A DNA stretch of 37,722 nt from Adlercreutzia sp. ZJ473 (GCF_013185065.1 NZ_JAAVTO010000024.1:1-37722); one strand, 5' to 3'. Counted from the stretch's first letter, positions 16,178 through 25,345 are shown. The notes: generated from the letters alone by a model not told the origin. A program made the numbers and translations.

Positions 16178-16278
16178 AGAAGGGAGCGCGCTTCCGAAAC
16201 GCGCTCGTCCTGATGACTTTCTCACTTCAATCACCATGCCGCGAGGCGGCGAAGAGACGCGCTTCGCGCTTTTCTTCG

Positions 16279-17346
16279 CTAGTCGAGATCAGCCATCCTC
16301 GCTTCCTCGAGGGCGCGAAACTCGGCGTTAAGCTCTTGGGCGAGCTCCTCTTCAGTGGGCAGGTACGGCAAGCACTTAGAGGCGAAGATCTGCCGATTGT
16401 CCTCCGGCAGCGTGTAGCGCACAACCGAATCGCTCTTGTCGGCGCACAGCAGTATGCCGATGGGATGGTTGTCTCCCTCGTTCATGAGCTCGCGTGTGTA
16501 ATAGTTCACGTACATCTGCATCTGCCCGATGTCCTGATGCGTCAAGTCGGCGGTCTTGAGGTCAACGAGCACGAAGCAGCGCGCCAGGTAGTTGTAGAAA
16601 ACCAGGTCGATGTAGAAGTGACGCCCGTCAAGACTGATGCGCTTCTGACGAGCGACGAACGAGAACCCACGCCCAAGCTCGAGCATGAACTCTTGCAGGT
16701 GATCGATGAGCGCCTGCTCCATGCTGCTTTCATACAGGTGGGCAGACTGCGGGAGATCGAGAAACTCCAGCACGTAGGGATCGCGGATGATGTCGCGTGG
16801 CGTCGGCGGCTGTTCCGTACGCTGGATCTCCGCAGCAACCGACTCCTTGTCGCGGCTAGCCAGCAGCCGCTCGTGAAACCTCGTGTCGATCTGCCGTTTC
16901 AGCTGCCGCGTGCTCCAACCGCTGTCAGCGCATTCGTTCATGTACCACATGCGCTCATCGGCGTTTGGGATCCTCGCAAGCTCCCGGTAGTGGCTCCAGG
17001 ACAATTCATCACGCAGCGTGTGATGAATTGGGAACGATAGGTAGACCAGGCGCATGTACCTCAAATTGGTAGGCGTGAAGCCTTTGCCAAAGTCCTCGGT
17101 CAAACGATCAGAAAGCTCCGCTATGAATCGAGAGCCGTATCGAGCCCTTTTCTCATCTCCCAGCTGCTCAACGATGCTCTTCCCCACTCTCCAATACGCA
17201 TGTACCATTTCCCTGTTCACAGCTGCGTACGTCTTCTGCCGAGCGGTTTCCAGAATCGAGCGAATCTGAGCATAGTACGCGTCGCTCACGAGAACCGCCT
17301 CAACGCCTACCTCAGCCTCTTCGACCTCAAGCTTGCTCTCCTCCAT
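16279..17346 (-). CDS. YhcG-like PDDEXK nuclease-domain protein (DUF1016)
   Basis: 355 residues in two parts: a DUF1016 N-terminal helical domain (residues about 15-170; AYYAQIRSILETARQKTYAAVN, YWRVGKSIVEQ, TPTNLRYMRLVYLSFP, SWSHYRELARI) and a PDDEXK nuclease-like C-terminus (about 205-330; FYIDLVFYNYLARCFVLVDLK, DIGQMQMYVNYY). The catalytic D...DLK layout is intact. ATG at 17346 has CGGAGG upstream; the frame to 17445 is not supported. The family is widespread in accessory regions, often near restriction systems; none is present here. A role in DNA processing or defence is inferred. Confidence 0.9.
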   Translation of the reverse strand: MEESKLEVEEAEVGVEAVLVSDAYYAQIRSILETARQKTYAAVNREMVHAYWRVGKSIVEQLGDEKRARYGSRFIAELSDRLTEDFGKGFTPTNLRYMRLVYLSFPIHHTLRDELSWSHYRELARIPNADERMWYMNECADSGWSTRQLKRQIDTRFHERLLASRDKESVAAEIQRTEQPPTPRDIIRDPYVLEFLDLPQSAHLYESSMEQALIDHLQEFMLELGRGFSFVARQKRISLDGRHFYIDLVFYNYLARCFVLVDLKTADLTHQDIGQMQMYVNYYTRELMNEGDNHPIGILLCADKSDSVVRYTLPEDNRQIFASKCLPYLPTEEELAQELNAEFRALEEARMADLD

Positions 17347-17489
17347 GCTCCACCTCCGAGTCCGCGACGCGCCGCGTCGCAAATAGCCCAAACAACCTGT
17401 CAGAAACCCTGAACTCATTGCCCACGCAAAACTCGCAGAACACATGCTCCTTGTAGCGGCAGAGACATTTTACCGCTTCGCGCGCCTCC

Positions 17490-17530
17490 AAAAGTGGAGG
17501 AAGCGAGCCTCTTGCAGGCTCGCTTCCTCC
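17490..17530 (-). terminator. Intrinsic terminator of the ilv operon
   Basis: Perfect 14-bp stem (arms 17517-17530 and 17496-17509, 7-nt loop), then ACTTTTGG on the minus strand, about 48 bp past the ilvC stop. Confidence 0.75.
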
Positions 17531-17577
17531 TCGAAGAGCGCAGGCGCCCCTTGTCTCAGCTGCTTCCCAGCTTTCAG

Positions 17578-18573
17578 CTACTTCTTGATCCAGCTGAACA
17601 TCGAGCGGATGTTCTCGCCGGTCTGCTCGATCAGGTGGTCGTTGATGGCCTCGCGCTGCTCGATGAGCCACTTGTGGTCGTTGTTGCAGTCAGCCACGAA
17701 CTCGCGCGCGAACTCGCCGTTCTGGATGCGCGCCAGGATGAGCTTCATGGCCTCGCGGCTCTGCTCGTTGATGACCTTCGGGCCCGCGTAGTACTCGCCA
17801 TACTCGGCGGTGTTGGAGATCGAGTAGTTCATGAAGTGGATGCCGCTCTCGTACATGAGGTCGACGATCATCTTCATCTCGTGGTAGCACTCGAAGTACG
17901 CGAGCTCCGGCGGATACCCCGCGTCCACGAGCGTCTCGAAGCCGGCCTTCACGAGCTCCACCAGGCCGCCGCACAAAACGGCCTGCTCGCCGAAGAGGTC
18001 CTCCTCGGTCTCCTGCGCGAAGGTGGCCTTGATGATGCCGGAGCGGGCACCGCCCACGCCCCAGCAGTACGACATCGCGATGTCCCACGCGTCGCCGGTG
18101 GCGTCCTGCGCCACGCACGCGAGGTCAGGCACGCCGGAGCCCTCGGTGTACTGGCGGCGCACGATGTGGCCCGGGCCCTTCGGCGCGCACATGATGACGT
18201 TCACCGTCTCAGGCGGGGTGATGTAGCCGTAGTGGATGTTGAAGCCGTGCGCGAAGGCGAGCGTGTCGCCGTCATGCAGATGCGGCGCGATCTGCTCGGT
18301 GTAGACCTTCGCCTGCAGCTCGTCGGGCACGAGGATCATGATGAGGTCGGCTTCCTCGGCGGCGTCCTCGATGGACATCACCTTGAGGCCCGCCTCCTCG
18401 GCCGCGGCGGCCGACTTGGAGCCCGCGCGCAGGCCGACGCGCACGTCGCAGCCCGAGTCCTTCAGGTTCAGCGCATGCGCGTGGCCCTGGGACCCGTAGC
18501 CGATGATGGCGATCTTCTTGCCCTGGATGATCTGCGGGTTGCAATCCTCTTCGTAATAGATGGTAACAGCCAT
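17578..18573 (-). CDS. ilvC: Ketol-acid reductoisomerase
   Basis: Converts 2-acetolactate (or acetohydroxybutyrate) to the dihydroxy acid with NADPH and Mg2+. 331 residues, the class I short form. N-terminal Rossmann motif [10 protein letters not shown] at 24-33 with the specificity loop LRAGSKS, whose Arg and Ser residues suit NADPH. The all-helical knotted domain follows with metal residues in ECYHEMK and GLVELV, and SNTAEYG near the active site. Last gene of the operon: 70 bp after ilvN, with AAAGGATCGAAGG before the ATG, and followed by a terminator. Confidence 0.97.
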   Translation of the reverse strand: MAVTIYYEEDCNPQIIQGKKIAIIGYGSQGHAHALNLKDSGCDVRVGLRAGSKSAAAAEEAGLKVMSIEDAAEEADLIMILVPDELQAKVYTEQIAPHLHDGDTLAFAHGFNIHYGYITPPETVNVIMCAPKGPGHIVRRQYTEGSGVPDLACVAQDATGDAWDIAMSYCWGVGGARSGIIKATFAQETEEDLFGEQAVLCGGLVELVKAGFETLVDAGYPPELAYFECYHEMKMIVDLMYESGIHFMNYSISNTAEYGEYYAGPKVINEQSREAMKLILARIQNGEFAREFVADCNNDHKWLIEQREAINDHLIEQTGENIRSMFSWIKK

Positions 18574-18643
18574 GGTTTCCTTCGATCCTTTCCTGTCAGC
18601 TGTTGTGCTTCGCTATGCAAGCAGGCGCGGGCGCCTGTTGTTG

Positions 18644-19126
18644 CTATTCCTTCGCGTTGCGCGACATGGCGATCTTGCCCGTGCGCACGATCTCCTTGAT
18701 GCCGTAGGCGCGGAAGAGGTCCTCCAGGCCCTTGAGCTTCTCCTCGTCGCCGGTGGCCTCGATGGTGAGCGAGTTGCGCCCCACGTCGACGATCTTCGCG
18801 CGGAAGATGTTGGCGATCTCGATGATCTCGTTGCGGCGCTCGGGCGCGGCGTTCACCTTGAACAGCACCAGCTCGCGCTCGATCGCGCCCTCGTCGGTGA
18901 GGTCGGTGATCTTGTGCACGCTGATGAGCTTGTGCAGCTGCTTGGTGATCTGCTCGTAGGCCACGTCGTCAGCCTTGACGATGGCCGTCACGCGCGACAT
19001 GGTGGCGTCCTCGGTGGGTCCCACCGACAGCGACTCGATGTTGAAGCCGCGGCGCGAGATGAGGCCGGTGACGCGCGAGAGCACGCCGGGCTTGTTCTCG
19101 ACCAGGACGGAAAGCACGTGCTTCAT
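18644..19126 (-). CDS. ilvN: Acetolactate synthase small (regulatory) subunit
   Basis: Regulatory subunit that activates IlvB and confers valine feedback inhibition in the family. 160 residues: ACT domain at 1-75 (KHVLSVLVENKPGVLSRVTGLISRRGFNIESLSVG) and a second ALS_ss_C domain from about 80 (KVNAAPERRNEIIEIANIFRAKIVDVG). Its ATG shares an A with the TAA stop of ilvB (TAATG), a tight coupling expected for subunits made in fixed ratio. Confidence 0.96.
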   Translation of the reverse strand: MKHVLSVLVENKPGVLSRVTGLISRRGFNIESLSVGPTEDATMSRVTAIVKADDVAYEQITKQLHKLISVHKITDLTDEGAIERELVLFKVNAAPERRNEIIEIANIFRAKIVDVGRNSLTIEATGDEEKLKGLEDLFRAYGIKEIVRTGKIAMSRNAKE

Positions 19127-21246
19127 TAGTTCCCTCCTTCCGCGGCGGACGCGGGGGCGGTGGCGGATGCCACGGCGGACGCGGGGGCAAGCGCTGCAGC
19201 GGGTGCGGGGGCCGCCTCAGCGCCGGGTGCGGAGCCGCCCGCGGACGTGCCGCCAGCCCCGCCCGCAAGCGCAGCCGCCTCGCCCAGGCGCGCGCCCTTG
19301 TCGTCGGGGTCGCTCTCCCAGCGGCCGCCGAACTGCGCGTCGATCTGCGCGCAGGGCGACGGCGCCGTGTGGACCTCCTGCGCGAGGTCGTCGAGCGCGC
19401 CCGCCGGCACGTCGGTGCGCACCGCGCCGACCGCCACGTCGATGGCGCCCATGATGTTGTCGAGCGCCGCGCCCGGGGCCACCATCGGGTACACGTTCTG
19501 CTCGCGCGAGATGGCCACGTCGAGCAGGTAGGGGCCCTGCGCCGCGAGCATCCGCGCGATGGCCGCGCTCACCTCGGCGGGGTCCTCCACGCGCTCGCCC
19601 TGCCAGCCGTAGGCGTCGGCGAGCTTCACGAAGTCGGGGTTGGCCTCGAGCAGCGTCTGCGAGTAGCGCTTCGCGTAGAAGAGCTTCTGCCACTGGTGCA
19701 CCATCCCCAGGCAGCGGTTGTCCATGATGAGCACCTTCACGGGCACGCCGTTGATGGCGGCGGTGGCCATCTCCTGCGAGTTCATCTGGAACGACCCGTC
19801 GCCGGCGATGCACACCACCTTGCAGTCGGGCCGCGCGATGGCGGCGCCGACGGCCGCCGGGAAGCCGAAGCCCATGGTGCCCAAGCCGCCGCTCGAGAGG
19901 AAGGTGCGCGGCAGCTCGCGGTCGATGAACTGGTGCGCCCACATCTGGTGCTGGCCCACCTCGGTCACCACGATGGAGCGCGCGGGGTCGAGCTGCGTCG
20001 AGAGGCTCTCGAGCACGAGCTCGGGGATGATCTCGTCGGCGCCGTCGCCCACGCCCGGATGGTAGAACGGGAAGCGCTCGCGCCAGGCGTTGATGCGAGA
20101 AAGCCACGCCTCGGTGTGCGCCTCGGCGCCGTCCTTGTGCAGCTGGTCGACGAGCCCCGCGAGCACGCCCTTGAGGTCGCCCACGATGGGAACCTGGCAT
20201 GCGCGGATCTTGCCGATCTCGGCCGGGTCGATGTCGATGTGGATCACCTTCGCATGCGGGGCGAACTCGGAGAGGCGCCCCGTGACGCGGTCGGAGAAGC
20301 GCGCGCCCGCCGCGATGATGAGGTCGCTCTCGGTCATGGCGAGGTTGGAGTACTTCGCACCGTGCATGCCCACCGGCCCCAAGTTGAGCGGGTGCGACGC
20401 CGGGAAGGCGCCCTTGCCCATGAGCGTGGTGACCACGGGGATCTGCATGAGGTCTGCGAGGCTTGCGAGCTCCGCGGACGCCTCGGAGATGGTCACGCCG
20501 CCGCCCACGTAGAGGATGGGCTGGTCAGACTCCTCGATGAGCTCGGCTGCCGCGCGGATCTGCTTGGCGTTGCCGCGGTAGGTGGGCTTGTAGGAGGGCA
20601 GGTTCACCTCGTCGGGGTATTCGAACGTCATGGACGCGCCCGCCAGGTCAGACGGGATGTCGATGAGCACCGGCCCCGGGCGCCCCGTCACCGCGATGTG
20701 GAACGCCTCGCGGAAGGTGCGCGTGAGCTCGTCGGTCGACTGGAGCAGAAACGAGTGCTTCACCACCGGCATGGTGATGCCCACGATGTCGGACTCCTGG
20801 AAGGAGTCGGTGCCGATGACGGCGCGCGGCACCTGGCCCGTGATGACCACGAGCGGAACCGAGTCCATGTAGGCCGTGGCGATGCCCGTGACCGTGTTGG
20901 TGGCGCCCGGGCCGCTCGTCACGATGACCACGCCGGGCTTGCCGGTTGCGCGCGCGTAGCCGTCGGCCATGTGCACCGCGCCCTGCTCGTGGCGCGCGAG
21001 CACGTGGTTGATCTGCGTGAAGTCGTACAGCGCGTCGTAGATCTTGATGGCCTGCCCGCCCGGGTAGCCGAAGACGGTGTCGACGCCCTCCGCCTCGAGC
21101 GACGCGATGACGGCCTCGGCGCCGAGCATCTCGCGGCCCTGCTTGGCCGTGCGCGAGCCCAGCCCGCGCGGCGCGCCCACGCTGGCGGCCGTGCGGCGCG
21201 CCTCAGCCGTGCGGCGCGCCTCGGTCTTCTCGTTCGTTGCACTCAT
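19126..21246 (-). CDS. ilvB: Acetolactate synthase large (catalytic) subunit with C-terminal extension
   Basis: ThDP/FAD enzyme joining two pyruvates to 2-acetolactate, or pyruvate with 2-ketobutyrate. It has the ThDP glutamate in [24 protein letters not shown], the FAD region and the ThDP/Mg motif [11 protein letters not shown] with VKVLIMDN. At 706 residues it is well above the usual 550-600. There is an N-terminal tail of ~38 residues with repeated [10 protein letters not shown], and a C-terminal tail of ~90 residues, the last 50 nearly all Ala/Gly/Pro/Ser. The start at 21246 overlaps the ilvD stop (ATGA); the frame reaching 21666 is antisense-like Arg/Gly-rich sequence and not part of it. 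Confidence 0.95.
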   Translation of the reverse strand: MSATNEKTEARRTAEARRTAASVGAPRGLGSRTAKQGREMLGAEAVIASLEAEGVDTVFGYPGGQAIKIYDALYDFTQINHVLARHEQGAVHMADGYARATGKPGVVIVTSGPGATNTVTGIATAYMDSVPLVVITGQVPRAVIGTDSFQESDIVGITMPVVKHSFLLQSTDELTRTFREAFHIAVTGRPGPVLIDIPSDLAGASMTFEYPDEVNLPSYKPTYRGNAKQIRAAAELIEESDQPILYVGGGVTISEASAELASLADLMQIPVVTTLMGKGAFPASHPLNLGPVGMHGAKYSNLAMTESDLIIAAGARFSDRVTGRLSEFAPHAKVIHIDIDPAEIGKIRACQVPIVGDLKGVLAGLVDQLHKDGAEAHTEAWLSRINAWRERFPFYHPGVGDGADEIIPELVLESLSTQLDPARSIVVTEVGQHQMWAHQFIDRELPRTFLSSGGLGTMGFGFPAAVGAAIARPDCKVVCIAGDGSFQMNSQEMATAAINGVPVKVLIMDNRCLGMVHQWQKLFYAKRYSQTLLEANPDFVKLADAYGWQGERVEDPAEVSAAIARMLAAQGPYLLDVAISREQNVYPMVAPGAALDNIMGAIDVAVGAVRTDVPAGALDDLAQEVHTAPSPCAQIDAQFGGRWESDPDDKGARLGEAAALAGGAGGTSAGGSAPGAEAAPAPAAALAPASAVASATAPASAAEGGN

Positions 21247-22916
21247 GAGACATACGCCCCCTTGTCTGCGGAAGAGACGAGCTTGGCGTACTTCGCGAGC
21301 ACGCCGTGGTCGTGCTTGGGCGCCGGCGCCACCCACGCCGCGCGCCGCGCCGCCAGCTCCTCGTCGGGCAGGTTGAGCCGAAGGACGCCGCCCTCGATGT
21401 CGACGGTGACCGAGTCGCCCTCCTCGATGAGGGCGATGGGGCCGCCCGCCGCGGCCTCGGGGCTCACGTGCCCCACGGCCGGGCCCTTCGTGGCGCCGGA
21501 GAAGCGCCCGTCGGTGATGAGCGCGACGCTCGTGGAGAGCCCCATGCCGCAGATGGCGCTCGTGGGCGTGAGCATCTCGCGCATGCCCGGGCCGCCCTTG
21601 GGGCCCTCGTAGCGGATGACCACCACGTCGCCGGCGTTGATGGCGCCGGCGTTGATGGCCGCGCACGCCTCCTCCTCTGAGTTGAAGCAGCGCGCGGGGC
21701 CGGTGTGCCTCATCATGGACGGGTCGACCGCGCTCTTCTTCACGATGGCGCCGTCAGGCGCCAGGTTGCCGTGCAGCACGCGCAGGGCGCCCACCGCCGA
21801 GAAGGGGTTGTCGTGAGTGCGGCACACCTCGCCGTCGGCCGGCGGGCAGCAGGCGCCCAGGTAGTCGGGCAGCGGGCCCATGCAGGTGAGCGCGCGCTCG
21901 TCGAGCAGCCCCAGCTCGGCCAGCTCGTGCATGACCACGGACACGCCGCCGACCTCGTAGAGGTCGGAGAGCGGGCGCGGGCCGGAGGGCTGCAGCTTCA
22001 CGAGGTGCGGGGTGCGGGCGCTCGCGGCGTCCCAGTCATCCATGGTGATGGGGTGCCCCGCCGCCTGCGCGATCGCCGTGAGATGCAGCACCGTGTTGGT
22101 GGAGCCGCCGAAGGCCATGTCGCACTCCATGGCGTTGCGGATGGCGGCCTCGCTCACGATGTCGCCGATCTTCACGTCCTTCTCGACGAGCTCCATGATC
22201 TTCATGCCCGCATGCTTCGCGAGGCGGATGCGCTCGGAGTACACCGCCGGGATGGTGCCGTTGCCGGGAAGCGCGATGCCGAGCGCCTCGCACAGGCAGT
22301 TCATCGAGTTCGCCGTGAACAAGCCCGAGCAGCTGCCGCACGTGGGGCAGGCGGTGTTCTCGAAGTAGCTGAGCTCCTCCTCGGTCATGGTGCCGTTCGT
22401 CACGGCCGCCGCGCCGTCGAACAGCGTGTTGAGGTCGGTGGTGGGGCCGCATCCCCCCTTCTGCTTGCCGGCGAGCATGGGCCCGCCCGACACGAACACC
22501 GTGGGGATGTTCACGCGCAGGGCGCCGAGGATCATGCCGGGGACGATCTTGTCGCAGTTCGGGATGCACACGATGCCGTCGAACGCGTGGCCCTGCACCG
22601 CGCACTCGAGCGAGTCGGCGATGGCCTCGCGCGACACGAGCGAGTAGTGCATGCCGTCGTGGTTCATGGCGATGCCGTCGCACACGCCGATGGTGGAGAT
22701 CTCGAACGGCACGCCGCCGGCCAGGTAGATGCCGGCCTTCACGGCCTCGGCGATCTTGTCGAGGTTGGTGTGCCCGGGGATGATGTCGTTGCGCGAGTTG
22801 AACACGGCGATGAAGGGGCGCTTCATCTCCTCGTCGGTGATGCCGTCTGCCTTGAGCAGGCTGCGGTGAGGCGCGCGTGCCACGCCGCACCGCACCTGGT
22901 CGCTTCTAAGCTGCAT
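21243..22916 (-). CDS. ilvD: Dihydroxy-acid dehydratase
   Basis: Iron-sulfur enzyme that dehydrates dihydroxy-isovalerate or dihydroxy-methylvalerate to the keto acids for Val, Leu and Ile. 557 residues. Cluster cysteines are in [12 protein letters not shown] and CPTCGSCSG; further motifs are STNTVLHL and the C-terminal [23 protein letters not shown] at 22916 follows GGAAGGAG; the frame to 22967 would start within the leader terminator. First gene of ilvDBNC, with attenuator/T-box-like leader upstream. The gene order with 4-bp and 1-bp overlaps indicates one transcript. Confidence 0.97.
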   Translation of the reverse strand: MQLRSDQVRCGVARAPHRSLLKADGITDEEMKRPFIAVFNSRNDIIPGHTNLDKIAEAVKAGIYLAGGVPFEISTIGVCDGIAMNHDGMHYSLVSREAIADSLECAVQGHAFDGIVCIPNCDKIVPGMILGALRVNIPTVFVSGGPMLAGKQKGGCGPTTDLNTLFDGAAAVTNGTMTEEELSYFENTACPTCGSCSGLFTANSMNCLCEALGIALPGNGTIPAVYSERIRLAKHAGMKIMELVEKDVKIGDIVSEAAIRNAMECDMAFGGSTNTVLHLTAIAQAAGHPITMDDWDAASARTPHLVKLQPSGPRPLSDLYEVGGVSVVMHELAELGLLDERALTCMGPLPDYLGACCPPADGEVCRTHDNPFSAVGALRVLHGNLAPDGAIVKKSAVDPSMMRHTGPARCFNSEEEACAAINAGAINAGDVVVIRYEGPKGGPGMREMLTPTSAICGMGLSTSVALITDGRFSGATKGPAVGHVSPEAAAGGPIALIEEGDSVTVDIEGGVLRLNLPDEELAARRAAWVAPAPKHDHGVLAKYAKLVSSADKGAYVS

Positions 22917-22942
22917 GCTCTTTCGCTCCTTCCGCTCACAAT

Positions 22943-23228
22943 AAAAAATCCCAGCGCAGAGCTGCACCAGGACCCAGACGAACGGAATGCGCCGACTGCG
23001 CTTGCGAGCAGCGCGCGGGCATCGCAGACGGTAACGGTGTCACCGGTTCAGCTCTACTAGCTCCCCCGGCCCGGCGGTAAGCCCGACAACCGGAGAGGCG
23101 TTCACGCCAAACTGCTCGGAGGTGGCATTCGGATCGCCCACCGCCGGCTCGCAGCACCGCCGGCTCTCTGTCAGATGGGTTCGCCCCTACTATCCTCGTC
23201 AACGCATTTGGGATATGAACTTGTATTG
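22943..23228 (-). promoter_or_regulatory. T-box-like attenuation leader of ilvDBNC
   Basis: Minus strand. Stem I features follow the T-box pattern: GAGGATAGTAG, then GACAGAGAG, a distal loop helix CCGGC-GGTGCTGCGA-GCCGG, and GAATGCCACCTCCGAG as the 3' side of the specifier loop. Stem II-like GGCGTGAACGCC and stem III-like GAACCGGTGACACCGTTA come next. The leader ends in an intrinsic terminator (stem 22971-22950, CCTGGTGCAG/CTGCGCTGGG, then ATTTTTT) 27 bp before ilvD. The standard 14-nt T-box sequence is not clear, and the codon at the expected place reads GCC (Ala), not Ile, Leu or Val. Attenuation is well supported; tRNA identity is not. Confidence 0.65.
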
Positions 23229-23234
23229 CGGGCT

Positions 23235-23262
23235 AGTATACTCCGCCCGAAGCCGAGCGCAA
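23235..23262 (-). promoter_or_regulatory. Promoter of the ilv operon
   Basis: TTGCGC (23262-23257), 16-bp spacer, TATACT (23240-23235) on the minus strand. Start predicted near 23228, giving a ~312-nt leader. Confidence 0.65.
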
Positions 23263-23394
23263 CCCCTCCCCGCGAAAAAGCCACGCGGCGCGGTCGGGCG
23301 GGAGGGCGCGCACGCGCACGCAGGACGTGGGGCGCGATCGGGCGAGAGAGGGCGCGGGGAGCGGGTGACGGGGAGGTTTCCCTTTGCTTGTTGC

Positions 23395-23436
23395 GGGGTT
23401 ACGGGGCGGCGGGCGCGGGGCGCGGGGCGGGTGGGG
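23395..23436 (+). other. G-quadruplex-prone run upstream of the C39-like gene
   Basis: Seven runs of three or four G residues separated by 1-4 nt on the plus strand, ending 5 bp before TACACT (23442-23447), a possible -10 box for the gene starting at 23478. The rest of 23263-23394 is GC-rich with no feature that I can support. Confidence 0.55.
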
Positions 23437-23477
23437 CTTCTTACACTGGCGGAAACGCTGACGTGGAAGGAGTCCTC

Positions 23478-24350
23478 ATGGCGAAGGGAAGCGCGCGGCG
23501 CGACGTCCAGCATCCGCTCGCAGGATCGAGCCTCATCACCTACCCGCCGCTCAAGCGGCATGCGCGGCGCATGCGCCCCTCCGTCGCCTGCCCCTCGTGC
23601 GACGCGCCCGTGTCGCTCACGGCGCTCAGGCACGCGGCGCGTGAGTCGCATCCGCTCGCCTCGGCCCGGGAGCACCGCGGCGCCTACCTGCGCGCCGCAG
23701 GCGTGTTCGCGCTCACCGCGGTTTTGTGCGTGGCGGCCGTGCTGCTCTTCCGCGAGGCGCTTCCCCAAGCCCCGGCCGCGCCGAGCTCGCCGTACTTCGC
23801 CGCCAACGTGAAGGCCGCCGAGAGCACGCCGGCAGACGAGTGGGAGAAGGGGACCCTCCCCCACCTGTTCCAAGGAGACGCGCAGTGGGCCGAGGTTCCC
23901 TACGGGTTCGGCACGCTCGAGACGGCCGGGTCGGCGCCCACGAGCCTCGCCATGGCCTACGTGCAGCAGACGGGCGACGCCTCCCTCACGCCTGCGGACT
24001 TCGCCGCCTTCGCCTCAGAGGGAGAGCTCACCGCGCTCGACACGAGCACGCTCACCGCGCTCGTGGTCGCCGGCGCCGCGGCGCACGGCCTCGACGCCCT
24101 GCCGATAGAGGCGAGCGAGCCCGCCATACGCCAGGCGCTCGGGCACAGGCGGCCCGTCGTGGTGGTGACCAAGCCCGCCACCTTCGCCGCCGCGCCCGCG
24201 TGCATCGTGCTCGAGGGCGTGAACGCGCGCAGCGAGCTTGACATCGCCGACCCGTCGAACGCCGTGCGCACCCAGCAGAGCTGGACGTTCGACGACGTCA
24301 TCCGCGCAAGCGCGGCGCTGTTCGCCATCAGCGCGCAGGGCGCGTCCTAG
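23478..24350 (+). CDS. Membrane-anchored C39-like protein, probably catalytically inactive
   Basis: 290 residues. Cytoplasmic N-terminus of ~68 residues with a CPSCDAPV knuckle, one transmembrane helix (about 70-92), then an extracellular domain resembling the C39_2 papain-like fold (FQGDAQWAEVPYGFGTLETAG, PTSLAMAYVQQTG, LTPADFAAFA). In active members the glycine-cysteine-glycine before PTS holds the nucleophile; here it reads GSAPTS, with no Cys. The later GHFIVL-type His is replaced in APACIVLEGV. Thus a binding or pseudo-enzyme role is more likely than proteolysis. ATG at 23478 with GGAAGGAG upstream. Monocistronic and divergent from ilvD. Confidence 0.75.
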   Translation: MAKGSARRDVQHPLAGSSLITYPPLKRHARRMRPSVACPSCDAPVSLTALRHAARESHPLASAREHRGAYLRAAGVFALTAVLCVAAVLLFREALPQAPAAPSSPYFAANVKAAESTPADEWEKGTLPHLFQGDAQWAEVPYGFGTLETAGSAPTSLAMAYVQQTGDASLTPADFAAFASEGELTALDTSTLTALVVAGAAAHGLDALPIEASEPAIRQALGHRRPVVVVTKPATFAAAPACIVLEGVNARSELDIADPSNAVRTQQSWTFDDVIRASAALFAISAQGAS

Positions 24351-24491
24351 AGGAGGGGTCGCGGCGCAAGGCGCGCGGCGCGCGGCGTTCCGCGAGCTGC
24401 ATCCCGCACGCTCTACGCCGTCTCGCGAGCCGCCCCGCGCACCCGGCGTGCCCCTCGCACGCCCCGCGCTTCCCGCACGCCGCCCCTCGCG

Positions 24492-25016
24492 CTACCGCGC
24501 GCTGTTCAGGCCCGCCCGCGCGAGGTCGCGCCCGACCTGCACGTAGTCGCGCGCGGAAGCCGCCAGGCCCTCGACCTCCTCGGGCGTGAGCTTGCGCACG
24601 GCGCGCGCGGGCGAGCCGATCACCAGCATCTCGTCGGGAATGTCAGCCGAGCCCGTGACGAGCGCGCCCGCGCCGATGAGGCAGCGCTCGCCAACGCGCG
24701 CACCGTCGATGACGATCGCGCCCATGCCCACGAGCGTGCCGTCGCCGATGGTGCAGCCGTGGACGATCGCGCCGTGGCCTACCGTCACGTCGGAGCCGAT
24801 GAGGGTGTCGGCGCCGTGCGACACGTGCACGCAGGCGAGCTCCTGGATGTTGGTGCGGTCGCCCACCACGATGCGACTGTCGCAGTCGCCGCGCAGCGTG
24901 GCGTTGAACAGCACCGTTGCGTCAGCGCCGATGGTCACGTCGCCGACGATGACGGCGCTTTGCGCCACGAAGGCGCTCGGGTCAATGACGGGAGCGGGGT
25001 AGAGCGAGTCGGACAT
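24492..25016 (-). CDS. Gamma-class carbonic anhydrase-like protein
   Basis: 174 residues of left-handed beta-helix built on hexapeptide repeats (IVGDVTIGADATVLFNATLRGD, VTVGHGAIVHGC, GARVGERCLIGAGALVTG, read in parts). The zinc histidines appear as CVHVSHG and VGHGAIVHG, as in the gamma-carbonic anhydrase/YrdA/PaaY group, with the Arg/Asp/Gln set (LRGD, NIQE) around the site. Carbonic anhydrase activity is not certain, since many family members act in other roles or remain unassigned. ATG at 25016 with AAGGAGGC upstream. An inverted-repeat element starts 30 bp before the start. Confidence 0.9.
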   Translation of the reverse strand: MSDSLYPAPVIDPSAFVAQSAVIVGDVTIGADATVLFNATLRGDCDSRIVVGDRTNIQELACVHVSHGADTLIGSDVTVGHGAIVHGCTIGDGTLVGMGAIVIDGARVGERCLIGAGALVTGSADIPDEMLVIGSPARAVRKLTPEEVEGLAASARDYVQVGRDLARAGLNSAR

Positions 25017-25046
25017 GAAGCCTCCTTGCAGATTTCGGGGGTCATT

Positions 25047-25211
25047 TTGGCAGAAATCTTCAGATGTTTGTCATTTCGTGGTGCCCTGACGCGCTTTCGC
25101 GACTTTGTCGAAAAAGCTGACCTGCGGTTTTACCCCGATGCGCTCCTGCGTTCGCCCGCAAATGACCCATGGGGGCTCATGGGGAGACAAATATCTGAAG
25201 ATTTCTGCCAA
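25047..25211. repeat. 165-bp element bounded by 26-bp inverted repeats
   Basis: Left arm 25047-25072 and right arm 25186-25211 are inverted copies with a single mismatch, beginning TTGGCAGAAATC. The 113 bp between them carries no ORF of note. The arms are AT-richer than the surroundings. A short ATT flanks both ends if the arm is taken from TGGCAG. It could be a miniature inverted-repeat transposable element or a two-site operator for the carbonic anhydrase gene. Confidence 0.6.
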
Positions 25212-25263
25212 TTCTAGCGTTTATTTTTGCAAGGGGCCCGAATCGCCGGCACGTTCACGAAAG

Positions 25264-25345
25264 GCGCACTGCGGGCACGACCCCTACCGCACGCTCACGA
25301 GCAGGCGCACCGCGGGCATAGCCTCTACCGCACGCTCACGAGCAG
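25264..25345. repeat. Two 41-bp tandem repeats across the hydrolase stop codon
   Basis: Units 25264-25304 and 25305-25345 differ at only a few positions and end in the identical CTCACGAGCAG. The second unit contains the last codons (LLVSVR) and stop of the MBL gene; the first is a downstream duplicate of them. Confidence 0.75.

Noticed and set aside
15892-16278. Fluoride riboswitch upstream of crcB
   Set aside because: The consensus with its pseudoknot segments could not be found in the minus-strand leader by eye.
17347-17500. Frame on the minus strand with a Cys-rich stretch (CRYKEHVFCEFC) overlapping the start of the YhcG-like gene
   Set aside because: No acceptable start codon with a ribosome site near its sensible part, and the upstream portion crosses the ilvC terminator.
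25264-25345. CRISPR-like repeat
   Set aside because: Only two directly adjoining units with no spacers, and they overlap a coding end.
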